Origin: Pedococcus badiiscoriae
Lineage (GTDB): Bacteria; Actinomycetota; Actinomycetes; Actinomycetales; Dermatophilaceae
NCBI RefSeq assembly: GCF_013408925.1
Contig: NZ_JACCAB010000001.1
Span: 620,001 to 684,000, forward strand
DNA length: 64,000 bases
Direction: 5' to 3'
The notes below the pieces were generated by a model. That model searched no databases. It was not told the DNA's origin and saw only the letters and a program-made list of their open reading frames with translations. Position numbers and translations under genes: made by a program. Positions 15,591-23,692 of this stretch are shown here, one piece after another. Position 1 is the stretch's first letter; the number at the start of each line of letters is the position of its first letter.

Positions 15591-16483
15591 GCGGCCACAC
15601 GCACGGTCGCCCGGGTGCGACTCACCGATGGCGGCTGCGCACCGCCTTCGTCCTCGTCGCCGCCTTCTTCGTCGTCGAGCTGGTCACCGGCCTTGCCTCC
15701 GGCTCGCTGGCGCTCCTGAGCGACGCCGGCCACATGGCTGCCGACGTGGTGGCCCTCGGAGCCGCGCTCGTCGCGACCCGGATCGCCGCCCGCCCCGACA
15801 CCACCGGTCGGCGGACCTTCGGCTCCTACCGCGCGGAGGTCTTCGCCTCCGGTCTGGCGGTCCTGCTCATGCTGGGCGTCTCGTGCTACATCGCCGTCGA
15901 GGCGGTCGCGAGGATCGGGGTCGTCCCGCAGGTCGCCTCGGGACCGATGCTCGTCGTCGGCACGGTCGGTCTGGTCGTGAACATCGCGTGCCTGACCCTT
16001 CTGCGCGGAGGCGCCGCGGAGTCCCTGAACGTCAGGGGCGCCTACCTCGAGGTGGTGGCCGACACGCTGGGTTCGGTCGGCGTCGTCGCTGCCGGCGCGC
16101 TGGTGGCGGCCACCGGGAGCGCCTGGTGGGACACCGGGGTCGCCCTGGCCATCGCGGCCTTCGTCGCGGTGCGGGCCGTGATGCTCGGACGTGAGGTGTT
16201 GGTGGTCCTCGGACAGCACGCCCCTGCCGGGATGGACGCCGACACGGTGGCCCTGGCCCTCGCCGGTGTCCCCGGCGTGAGTGACGTCCACGACCTGCAC
16301 GTCTGGACCCTGACGTCAGGCATGAACGTCGCGACGGCCCATCTGGTCACCGCGCAGGACGCTGACGCCCACGGGGTGCTCGACCAGGCCATGCAGGTGA
16401 TGCGCGGCCAGTTCGGCGTCGAGCACGCCACCCTCCAGGTCGAGCCCGACACCCACACGAGCTGCAAGGAAGTCACCTGGTAG
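15587..16483 (+). CDS. Cation diffusion facilitator (CDF/ZitB-CzcD-like) efflux transporter
   Basis: This 298-residue inner-membrane antiporter probably exports Zn2+, Co2+ or Cd2+ in exchange for protons. Six transmembrane helices are visible, then a cytoplasmic domain of about 80 residues. The metal site in helix 2 is DAGHMAAD (about residues 45-52). In helix 5 it is EVVADTLGSVGV, where Glu stands at the position often filled by His. The C-terminal LHVWTLTSGMNVATAHLV is a family hallmark. The N-terminus has only a short HTH stretch. GTG at 15587 is chosen because hydrophobic helix 1 follows closely and it overlaps the upstream mini-ORF. Confidence 0.9.
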   Translation: MSGHTHGRPGATHRWRLRTAFVLVAAFFVVELVTGLASGSLALLSDAGHMAADVVALGAALVATRIAARPDTTGRRTFGSYRAEVFASGLAVLLMLGVSCYIAVEAVARIGVVPQVASGPMLVVGTVGLVVNIACLTLLRGGAAESLNVRGAYLEVVADTLGSVGVVAAGALVAATGSAWWDTGVALAIAAFVAVRAVMLGREVLVVLGQHAPAGMDADTVALALAGVPGVSDVHDLHVWTLTSGMNVATAHLVTAQDADAHGVLDQAMQVMRGQFGVEHATLQVEPDTHTSCKEVTW

Positions 16484-16498
16484 TGCGGCGACCAGCAC

Positions 16499-16550
16499 TC
16501 AGTCGGCATTGAGTCGGCGTTTGAGTCGGCACTGAGCACTCAGGGCTGAG
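16499..16550. repeat. Short direct repeats and nested palindromes after the CDF gene
   Basis: AGTCGGC occurs at 16501, 16512 and 16524, followed by the nested dyads CTGAGCACTCAG and CTCAGGGCTGAG (16532-16550). The remainder of the 240-base gap to 16723 is unusually AT-rich, for example around GTATACAAGATTGGTACTC, and contains the weak dyad ACCAA/TTGGT. The dyads may end the transporter message, and the AT-rich part probably holds the promoter of the next gene. No exact promoter hexamers can be assigned. Confidence 0.4.
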
Positions 16551-16723
16551 AGATTATACGCCGGGGTTTTCAATCCAGCGACGGAATTGGGCAAACCCTT
16601 ACCCGTTTCAACCAAACGTATACAAGATTGGTACTCAAATCTGCCCCCTTGGGGTAGAAAGGGCCGCCGGATGGTAGCGCCCGGTGCCACATTGGCGATC
16701 TCAAACCCAAGGGGGTAGGCGCC

Positions 16724-18100
16724 ATGGTGCCTCAGATCGTCAGGTTGGAACGCGCCGGAGTGTGCGGATGTGGGGAGCTCGTCCCGGCGGGCGAGCAGGC
16801 GGGGTATGCCGCGGCCTACGAGAGTGTGATGTGCCTGGACTGCCTGGCCGCCGAGTGGCCCGAGAGCAGACCGGTCGAGGCCGTGCGGAACGGTCCCGCC
16901 GTCGTTCCTGCCGTCTGGACGACCGACGCGATGATCATCGAGGCGACGCTGAAAGCCCTGCGCGAAGGGTCGGGGCCGACGCCGGGCAAACCCGCGCCCG
17001 AGGTCCTGCACGTGCCGACTGAGTGGTCCTCCCTCAAAGCACCGGTCCCCGCCGACGAGCCAGCCTCCGCCGAGCCGGATGCAGCTGGGCCGGATGCCCC
17101 GGCGCGGCAGGACGCCCCAGCCTCGGACCAGCTGATCACGCTGCCGCAACGCAAGCCGCGGTCCCAGCAGTCACGGCCGGCCGACCCCGCCGCGCCCCCC
17201 GTTGACGAGACGTTTGATGACACGTTTGCAGAGCCGTTCGACGGGACGGTCGAGCCCGTTGGCGAGGTTGTTGACGAGCTGGTCGACGAGACGGCGGTTG
17301 CCGAGCCGGTGGACGAGCCACTCGCGCTGGCGGCCGAGGTCGCGGAATTGCCGGCCGAGGTCGCGGCAGCCGCGACCGCGCCGGCGGTCCTGCCCGCCAT
17401 CGACGTTCCAGCGACCCCGGCGTCGACGGCAGACCCGGCTGCTGGCGAGGCGCAGACGCGCCGCTCACGGCACGAAGCGGCAGCCGTCCAGGACCTGGCG
17501 ATGCCTGCGGCGGCGCCCCGCCGCCGGGCGGGCCTGTTCAGCCGCCTGCTGACCGTCCGGTCGTTCCGGACCCAGCAGTCCCAGCCGAAGGTCAGCAAGT
17601 CCCACGTGGCGGTGCGCTCCCTTCTGGGCGCGGCGACCGCGAAGGGCGTCCTGACCCTGCACAACCGGCGGGTGCCCGGTCGGCGCGGCCCCATCGAGCA
17701 CATCGCGATCGGGGCGTCCGGCGTCTACGTCATCGATGCGCTGCACTTCAAGAACGCCTCGATCGAGGTCCGTCCGTCGGACGGGGTCGACGGCTCCGGC
17801 GACGACCTCGTCGTCGGAGGGCGGGTCATGAACCCGGCTGTGCGGGCCGTCGCCCAGCGCGTCGAGGTGCTGCGGCTGATCCTCGTGGCCGCCGGCCTCG
17901 ACAACGTCCCGGTGACCGGCGCCCTGTGCTTCGTCGACGGCCTCCTCCCCCTCGGGGTCGCTGACCTCGAGGTCGGCGGGATGCACGTCCTGCGGCCCAG
18001 CGGCCTGACGGCACTGGTGGCCGGTCCGGGCATGTTCGGCCCGGAAGACCGACAGACGCTGCTCGACTTCCTGGCGGAGCGACTGCCGGCGGTGGCATGA
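16724..18100 (+). CDS. Protein with N-terminal Cys4 motif and C-terminal nuclease-related (NERD-like) domain
   Basis: This 458-residue protein has three parts. Residues 10-45 hold Cys14, Cys16, Cys37 and Cys40 (CxC...CxxC), a likely zinc site. Residues about 60-270 are a low-complexity Ala/Pro/Glu/Val-rich linker. Residues about 285-455 resemble the NERD fold (TLHNRRVPGRRGPIEHIAIG, then GVYVIDALHFKNASIEVR), the family thought to be related to restriction-type nucleases. The acidic D-to-K pattern (VIDALHFKNA) is present but not a classical active site. It is followed by a very strong terminator, so it is likely monocistronic. The function is unknown. Confidence 0.65.
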   Translation: MVPQIVRLERAGVCGCGELVPAGEQAGYAAAYESVMCLDCLAAEWPESRPVEAVRNGPAVVPAVWTTDAMIIEATLKALREGSGPTPGKPAPEVLHVPTEWSSLKAPVPADEPASAEPDAAGPDAPARQDAPASDQLITLPQRKPRSQQSRPADPAAPPVDETFDDTFAEPFDGTVEPVGEVVDELVDETAVAEPVDEPLALAAEVAELPAEVAAAATAPAVLPAIDVPATPASTADPAAGEAQTRRSRHEAAAVQDLAMPAAAPRRRAGLFSRLLTVRSFRTQQSQPKVSKSHVAVRSLLGAATAKGVLTLHNRRVPGRRGPIEHIAIGASGVYVIDALHFKNASIEVRPSDGVDGSGDDLVVGGRVMNPAVRAVAQRVEVLRLILVAAGLDNVPVTGALCFVDGLLPLGVADLEVGGMHVLRPSGLTALVAGPGMFGPEDRQTLLDFLAERLPAVA

Positions 18101-18166
18101 CTCCCGCAGGGAGGAAGTCATGCCACCTCGGCACGACCTGAGCCACGCGGAACAGCTGAGCAGCGC

Positions 18167-18213
18167 GGCACGACAGGAGGCCCGGACCACTGGTCCGGGC
18201 CTCCTGTCGTGCC
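18167..18213 (+). terminator. Long perfect stem-loop terminator
   Basis: A near-complete 47-base palindrome centred at 18190 begins GGCACGACAGGAGG and ends CCTCCTGTCGTGCC. The arms are about 22 base pairs with a loop of about 3 bases. No T-tract follows, as is common for actinobacterial terminators. It lies 66 bases after the NERD-like gene and before the lacI promoter. Confidence 0.8.
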
Positions 18214-18268
18214 AGCACCTTGGCCGAGCCGCAGTGCCCTAATTTTCCGGATCGTCCTCGTTTACCCA

Positions 18269-18298
18269 TTGACAGACCATCATCTAAACCGGTTTAGT
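18269..18298 (+). promoter_or_regulatory. Promoter of the lacI-sugar operon with overlapping LacI operator
   Basis: TTGACA at 18269-18274 is followed after 18 bases by TTTAGT at 18293-18298. The ATG of the lacI gene comes six bases later, so the transcript is probably leaderless. The perfect 14-base palindrome CTAAACCGGTTTAG (18284-18297) covers the -10 region and has the central CG typical of LacI-family operators. Autorepression of lacI and the co-transcribed downstream genes is the simplest reading. Confidence 0.75.
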
Positions 18299-18304
18299 GG
18301 CGAC

Positions 18305-19390
18305 ATGGCCCGCCCCACCATCAACGACGTGGCCCGCGCTGCGGGCGTGTCGAAGGGTGCCGTCTCGTTCGCTCTGCACGACCGGCCCGGTGTCGCGCCG
18401 GCGACCCGCGAGCGGATCCTGAAGGTGGCTCGCGAGATGGGCTGGACCCCCAGTGCGCGGGCCCGGGCGCTGTCGGTGTCGAAAGCCCTGGCGGTGGGCC
18501 TGGTGATGGCCAGGCGCCCCGAGACCCTGCGTGCCGACCCGTTCTTCCCCTCCTTCATCGCCGGTCTGGAGACCGTGTTGTCCGACCGGGGATACGCGTT
18601 GCTCCTGCAGGTCGTGACCGACCCGGACAAGGCCCGGCAGAGCTACCGCCGCCTGGCCGACGAGGGCCGCGTCGACGGCGTCTTCGTCACTGACCTGCTG
18701 GTGGACGACGAGCGTCCCGCGCTCCTGGCCGAGATCGGGCTCCCGGCGGTCATCGTCGGCCCCGGGATCGAGAACCCGTACTGGCCCGTGGTCGGCGCCG
18801 ACGACGCGCCGGGCATCGTCGCCGCCGTCGAGCACCTCATCGCCCTCGGCCACACGCGCATCGCCCACGTGGGCGGACCGAGCGACGTGGTGCACGGGGT
18901 GTCGCGCAAGCAAGCGTGGTGCAGCACCCTGCGCGCGGCAGGGCTGCCCGACTCGCCGTTCGTCGAGACGGACTTCTCGGCCGAGTCGGGGGCCGCGGCG
19001 ACGCGACAGCTGCTCGACCTCGTGGAGCCGCCGACCGCCGTCATCTACGCCAACGACCTCATGGCCATGGCGGGTCTTTCGCTGGCGGTGTCCCGTGGCG
19101 TCGACGTGCCCGGTCAGCTGTCGATCGTCGGCTTCGACGACACGGAGATCGCCGCCCACCTCCAGCCCGCCCTGACCAGCGTCCGGCAGGACGCGATCGC
19201 CTGGGGCGCGGCCGCAGCCATCCGGTTGCTGGAGCTCATCGACGGCACACCGCCGACCCCGATCGAGCTGGCCCCGCCAGCGCTCGTGGTCCGGGCATCG
19301 ACAGGCCCAGTCAGCACCGGTGCGGCACACGCCGCGCCCGCACAACGACGACGTTCCACCCGGGAGCGCGGACGAATGGAGAAGCAATGA
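18305..19390 (+). CDS. LacI-family transcriptional regulator of the first sugar cluster
   Basis: This 361-residue repressor has an N-terminal helix-turn-helix (PTINDVARAAGVSKGAVSFA), the hinge helix region ARALSVSKA, and a periplasmic-binding-like effector domain containing GVFVTDLLVDDE and SIVGFDDTEIAAHLQPALT. The ATG at 18305 is the start; the frame continues upstream across the promoter but without coding sense. Its stop overlaps the start of the solute-binding protein gene as ATGA, so regulator and importer are one operon. The operator over its own -10 box suggests negative autoregulation. The inducer is probably a mannose-containing oligosaccharide, by context. Confidence 0.93.
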   Translation: MARPTINDVARAAGVSKGAVSFALHDRPGVAPATRERILKVAREMGWTPSARARALSVSKALAVGLVMARRPETLRADPFFPSFIAGLETVLSDRGYALLLQVVTDPDKARQSYRRLADEGRVDGVFVTDLLVDDERPALLAEIGLPAVIVGPGIENPYWPVVGADDAPGIVAAVEHLIALGHTRIAHVGGPSDVVHGVSRKQAWCSTLRAAGLPDSPFVETDFSAESGAAATRQLLDLVEPPTAVIYANDLMAMAGLSLAVSRGVDVPGQLSIVGFDDTEIAAHLQPALTSVRQDAIAWGAAAAIRLLELIDGTPPTPIELAPPALVVRASTGPVSTGAAHAAPAQRRRSTRERGRMEKQ

Positions 19391-20679
19391 GATCCAAGCT
19401 CGTGATGGGAACGGTCGGTGTCGTGGCGTTGAGCCTGACAGCGGCCTGCGGAGGTGGCGGCGGCTCGACCGGTGGCAGCTCGGCTGCCGGGGCCAAGGGC
19501 CCGATCAAGGTGTGGCTCTCGAACAACCCTGAGGAGATCGCCTGGGGCCAGGCCATGATCAAGGCCTGGAACGCCGCCAACCCCAAGGAGACCGTCACCG
19601 GCCAGGAGATTCCCGCCGGCAAGACCTCTGAGGAGGTCATCGGCGCGGCCATCACGGCCGGCAACGCGCCGTGCCTCGTCTTCAACACGGCACCAGCGGC
19701 GGTGCCGCAGTTCCAGAAGCAGGGCGGACTCGTGGCGCTCGACGGCTTCAGTGGCGGCGCGGCATACGTGCAGGCGCGCACCGGCAAGGCAGCGGACCAG
19801 TACAAGTCCTCGGACGGGAAGTTCTACCAGATCCCCTGGAAGTCCAACCCCGTGATGATCTTCTTCAACAAGGACCTGTTCAAGAAGGCCGGGATCGACA
19901 CCACCAACCCGCCGCTCGCCACCTACGACCAGTTCCTCGCGACGAGCCGCAAGATCAAGGCGAGCGGCGCGGCGCAGGCAGCCATCTGGCCCGCACCGAG
20001 CAGCGAGTTCTTCCAGTCGTGGTTCGACTTCTACCCGCTGTATGCCGCGGAGACCGGTGGCACGCAGCTGGTGGAGAAGGGCAAGGCCACCTTCAACTCC
20101 GACGCCGGCAAGAAGGTCGCGAACTTCTGGGCCAGCATGTACTCCGCGGGGCTGTCCCCCAAGGAGGCGTACAACGGCGACTCGTTCGCCGATGGCAAGG
20201 CGGCCATGGCGGTGGTGGGCCCCTGGGCCATCTCCGTGTATGGCAAGAAGGTCAAGTGGGGCGTCGTGCCGGTTCCCACCTCCACGGGTAAGAGCCCTGA
20301 CCAGATCCACACCTTCTCCGACGCCAAGAACATCGCCATCTACTCGGCCTGCAAGAACCAGGGCACCGCTTGGGACCTGCTCAAGTTCGCCACCAGCAAG
20401 GACCAGGACGGCAAGCTGCTCCAGATGACCGGTCAGATGCCGCTGCGCGAGAACCTTGCCGCGACCTACCCGGACTACTTCACGTCGCACCCGGAGTACA
20501 AGCTGTTCGCGGACCAGGCAGCCCGGACCACCGAGGTGCCGAACATCGCGAACTCGGTGACCATCTGGCAGACGTTCCGTGACGCCTACTCCTCGTCGGT
20601 GATCTTCGGCAAGACCCCGGTCGACGCGGCGCTCTCGCAGGCCGCCGACAAGATCAACCAGCTGGCCAGCCAGCCGTGA
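19387..20679 (+). CDS. CUT1-family sugar ABC transporter solute-binding lipoprotein
   Basis: This 430-residue extracellular binding protein delivers an oligosaccharide to the two permeases that follow. The N-terminus is a lipoprotein signal with lipobox LTAAC (Cys about residue 20) and a Gly/Ser linker. The mature part fits the family 1 (MalE-like) binding proteins, with late conserved stretches DSFADGKAAMAVVGPWA and LLKFATSKDQDGKLL. The ATG at 19387 overlaps the lacI stop. The specific sugar cannot be read from sequence; neighbouring GH130 and isomerase genes suggest a beta-mannoside. Confidence 0.92.
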   Translation: MRSKLVMGTVGVVALSLTAACGGGGGSTGGSSAAGAKGPIKVWLSNNPEEIAWGQAMIKAWNAANPKETVTGQEIPAGKTSEEVIGAAITAGNAPCLVFNTAPAAVPQFQKQGGLVALDGFSGGAAYVQARTGKAADQYKSSDGKFYQIPWKSNPVMIFFNKDLFKKAGIDTTNPPLATYDQFLATSRKIKASGAAQAAIWPAPSSEFFQSWFDFYPLYAAETGGTQLVEKGKATFNSDAGKKVANFWASMYSAGLSPKEAYNGDSFADGKAAMAVVGPWAISVYGKKVKWGVVPVPTSTGKSPDQIHTFSDAKNIAIYSACKNQGTAWDLLKFATSKDQDGKLLQMTGQMPLRENLAATYPDYFTSHPEYKLFADQAARTTEVPNIANSVTIWQTFRDAYSSSVIFGKTPVDAALSQAADKINQLASQP

Positions 20680-20692
20680 CCGGGCCCAGACC

Positions 20693-21628
20693 ATGAGCAC
20701 TGAAGCTGCCCGAACGGGCGGGGCTGTCACGCACAGCCCCGCCCCCCGGAAGCTGACGGCCCTCGTGGGCCGCCAGCCCCTGGGGATCGTCATGGCCGCC
20801 CCGTATGCCGTGTTCCTCGCCGCGGTCTTCGCGTACCCCCTGGGGCTCGCGGTGTGGATCAGCTTCCACCGGTACTTCTTCGCGGCACCCGGCGCCCAGG
20901 TCGACCGACCGTTCGTCGGGTTCTCCAACTACACCCGGGTGCTCGGCGACCCGGCCGTGCGTCAGTCGTTCCTCAACGTGCTCGAGTTCCTGGTCATCAA
21001 CGTCCCGCTCACCGTGGTGCTGTCCCTCGTGCTCGCCACCGCCCTGAACTCGGTCACCCACATCCGGACGTTCCTGCGCGTCGCGTACTACGTCCCGTAC
21101 GTCACGGCCAGCGTGGCGCTGGTGGCGGTCTGGCTGTTCCTGTTCAGCAACAACGGCATGGTCAACAACGTGCTCGGGCCACTGGCCCCGAACCCCTCGT
21201 GGCTGGTCAACAGCGGCCTGGCCATGCCGGTCATCGCGATCTTCGTGACCTGGAAGCAGCTCGGCTTCTTCATCCTGCTCTACCTGGCAGCCCTGCAGAA
21301 CGTGCCGAAAGAGCTCTACGAGTCGGCCTCCGTCGACGGCGCCGGTCCGGTGCGCTCGTTCATGAGCGTGACGGTTCCCGGGGTTCGCCCGGCGACGACC
21401 CTGGTCGTCATCCTGGCCACGATCACGGGCGCCAACCTGTTCACCGAGCCCTACCTGCTCACCAACGGCGGAGGTCCCAACGGGGCTTCGACGTCGCCGG
21501 TGTTCCTCATGTACCAGAAGGGCATCGAGCAGGGCGCTCCGGACATCGCCGCCGCGATCGGGGTCATCCTCGTGATCGCCGTGCTGGTCATCTCGCTCAT
21601 CAACCGACGCGTTCTGGAGCGTGACTGA
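20693..21628 (+). CDS. Sugar ABC transporter permease (MalF-like)
   Basis: This 311-residue membrane protein has six predicted transmembrane helices. The EAA loop lies at about residues 208-230 (YESASVDGAGPVRSFMSVTVPG), which contacts the ATPase. The N-terminal 35 residues are cytoplasmic and polar. It begins 13 bases after the binding-protein gene and overlaps the next permease by 8 bases. No ATPase gene is present in the cluster, so a shared MsiK-type ATPase encoded elsewhere is presumably used. Confidence 0.93.
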   Translation: MSTEAARTGGAVTHSPAPRKLTALVGRQPLGIVMAAPYAVFLAAVFAYPLGLAVWISFHRYFFAAPGAQVDRPFVGFSNYTRVLGDPAVRQSFLNVLEFLVINVPLTVVLSLVLATALNSVTHIRTFLRVAYYVPYVTASVALVAVWLFLFSNNGMVNNVLGPLAPNPSWLVNSGLAMPVIAIFVTWKQLGFFILLYLAALQNVPKELYESASVDGAGPVRSFMSVTVPGVRPATTLVVILATITGANLFTEPYLLTNGGGPNGASTSPVFLMYQKGIEQGAPDIAAAIGVILVIAVLVISLINRRVLERD

Positions 21629-22478
21629 CATGCTCGACAGCACTCCCGCCAAGCGACGCAAGGGTCACTGGCTGAGCTTTTCCGCGCTGCTGCTCGGCGC
21701 GCTGGTGTTCCTCTTTCCCTTCTACTACATGCTCGTCGGCTCGTTCAAAGCCAAGTCCGACCCTTCCCTGAAGGGCCTGGTGCCGACCGGGCTGACCGTG
21801 CACAACTACGCCCAGATCGACAGCCGGGTGAACCTGCTCCGGTCGCTGGTCAACTCGGGGATCTTCACCGGCGCGGTCCTGCTCAGCACCGTGGTGTTCG
21901 GCATCCTGGGCGGCTACGCGTTGGCACGGCTGCACTTTCGTGGCCGGGGCACCCTCTTCGCCATCATGCTGCTCGTCCAGATCGTGCCCTTCCAGCTGCT
22001 CATCATCCCCATCTACGTGATGATCGTGCGGACGTACGGACTCGCCGACTCGTACCTGGGCATGATCCTGCCGTTCGCGATCAACTCCACGGCGGTGTTC
22101 CTGTTCCGCCAGTTCTTCCTCCAGCTGCCCGAGGAGCTCTTCTCCGCGGCGCGGCTCGACGGGGCCGGGGAGCTGCGCATCCTGTGGTCGATCGCCCTCC
22201 CGCTGGTGAGGCCGGCCCTGCTCACTGCGGTGCTCCTGACGTTCATCGGGCCGTGGAACGAGTTCCTGTGGCCCTTCCTGGTCACCAAGCAGACCGACAT
22301 GCAGCCGCTGGCCGTCACGCTCGCGAACTACATCAGCAACGTCGCCGGCCGGGCCGACAACCCGTTCGGGGCGATCCTCGCCGGTGCGGTGGTGCTCGCA
22401 GCACCCGCCATAGCCCTGTTCGTGGCCTTCCAACGGCACTTCATCAGCTCCGACCTCGGCTCGGGGGTCAAGGGATGA
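21621..22478 (+). CDS. Sugar ABC transporter permease (MalG-like)
   Basis: This 285-residue second permease of the importer has six helices and the EAA loop FSAARLDGAGELRILWSIAL at about residues 172-191. It ends with the VAFQRHFISSDLGSGVKG tail typical of MalG-like subunits. The GTG at 21621 overlaps the previous gene; the ATG at 21630 is an equally possible start. Its stop overlaps the following oxidoreductase start as ATGA. Confidence 0.93.
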   Translation: MTDMLDSTPAKRRKGHWLSFSALLLGALVFLFPFYYMLVGSFKAKSDPSLKGLVPTGLTVHNYAQIDSRVNLLRSLVNSGIFTGAVLLSTVVFGILGGYALARLHFRGRGTLFAIMLLVQIVPFQLLIIPIYVMIVRTYGLADSYLGMILPFAINSTAVFLFRQFFLQLPEELFSAARLDGAGELRILWSIALPLVRPALLTAVLLTFIGPWNEFLWPFLVTKQTDMQPLAVTLANYISNVAGRADNPFGAILAGAVVLAAPAIALFVAFQRHFISSDLGSGVKG

Positions 22479-23692
22479 CGTCGCTCGGACTGGGCCTCGT
22501 CGGCGCAGGCCGGTTCGCCGGCTTCGTGGCCGACGTGACCGCCGACCTGCCTGGTGTGGAGCTACGCGCCGTCGCCGACCCGGTGCTCGAGCGGGCGCAG
22601 GCCCTGGCCCACCGGCACGGTGCACGCAGCCTGCCGGACTGGGAGGCCCTGCTGGACGGTCCAGACGTCGACGTGGTTGTCGTGGCCACCCCGCCGGCGA
22701 CCCACGCCCACATCGCCGCTGCTGCGCTGGAGGCCGGGCGTCACGTGTTCTGCGAGAAGCCCCTGGCCACCGATGTGGGGCAGGCGCACGAGCTCATCGA
22801 GCTGGTGGAGCGCAGCGGCCGGGTGCTGGTCGTCGACCATGTGCTCCGCTACAACCCGATCCTTCGGGCGCTGACCGCGCTCCAGCCGGACCTGCTCGGC
22901 CCGGTCCAGAGCTTCAGCTTCGACAACGACGCCAGTGACGAGGACCTCGATCCGGCCCACTGGTTCTGGGACCCGGCTGCCAGCGGCGGGATCTTCGTAG
23001 AGCACGGCGTGCACTTCTTCGATGCGGCAGCCATGCTCATCGACCGCCCGGAGACCGCCGTCCAGGCCAGCGCTGCTCGACGCAGCCACACCGGACCGGT
23101 CGACCTGGTGAGTGCCACGGTCATGCACGGTGAACAGGTCCTGGCGACCCACACGCACAGCTTCACCCACGCCCACCGCTGCGAGCGGCAGCTGATGCGC
23201 CTGGACCACGGGGCGGCCGAGGTGCGCGTCGACGGGTGGATCCCGATCGATGCCGCGATCGACGCCTGGACCAACGAGGACGGCGCGCGGTTCGTCGAGC
23301 ACCTGCCCTCGCGGGTGGCCGAGGTCATGCACGTCAACGGATACCGCCTCGACGCCCAGGCCAGGATCACGGCCAGGGTGCACCGTGACGCTGCGGGCAC
23401 GGCACACGCCCGTGGTCGCGGGCTGCCGCTCGACATCCCCCACCACGTCCGGGTCCAGCTCACCCTCGGGGGCCCGTCCGCCAAGGCCAAGGTCTACGCA
23501 GAGAGCGTGCGCGCGGCGATGGCCGACCTGGTCAGCGCCGTCACGACCGGAACCACCCCCTACAGCTCCGTTCGCGAGGGAGCCGCCGCGGTCGCCGTCG
23601 CGGCCGCCGCGACGCGTGCCTCCCACGACGGCAGGACTGTCGCCATCCCCGACCACCTCCGCAGCACCTCAACCCGAATGAGGACCGCATGA
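22475..23692 (+). CDS. Gfo/Idh/MocA-family sugar oxidoreductase
   Basis: This 405-residue NAD(P)-dependent dehydrogenase begins with the Rossmann motif LGLVGAGRFAGF (residues 5-16). The family catalytic motif is EKPLA (about residue 96), followed by the second domain with EHGVHFFDAAAMLI containing a conserved His. It likely oxidises a sugar or sugar derivative from the imported substrate. Both ends overlap neighbours by ATGA. The residues after about 270 are longer than in many homologues, but the reading frame is intact. The substrate is unknown. Confidence 0.88.
   Translation: MTSLGLGLVGAGRFAGFVADVTADLPGVELRAVADPVLERAQALAHRHGARSLPDWEALLDGPDVDVVVVATPPATHAHIAAAALEAGRHVFCEKPLATDVGQAHELIELVERSGRVLVVDHVLRYNPILRALTALQPDLLGPVQSFSFDNDASDEDLDPAHWFWDPAASGGIFVEHGVHFFDAAAMLIDRPETAVQASAARRSHTGPVDLVSATVMHGEQVLATHTHSFTHAHRCERQLMRLDHGAAEVRVDGWIPIDAAIDAWTNEDGARFVEHLPSRVAEVMHVNGYRLDAQARITARVHRDAAGTAHARGRGLPLDIPHHVRVQLTLGGPSAKAKVYAESVRAAMADLVSAVTTGTTPYSSVREGAAAVAVAAAATRASHDGRTVAIPDHLRSTSTRMRTA

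Noticed and set aside
12994..16483. Defence island consisting of helicase, transporter and NERD-like gene
   Set aside because: The genes are in different orientations, have separate control regions and no companion nuclease, methylase or integrase; the link is only proximity.
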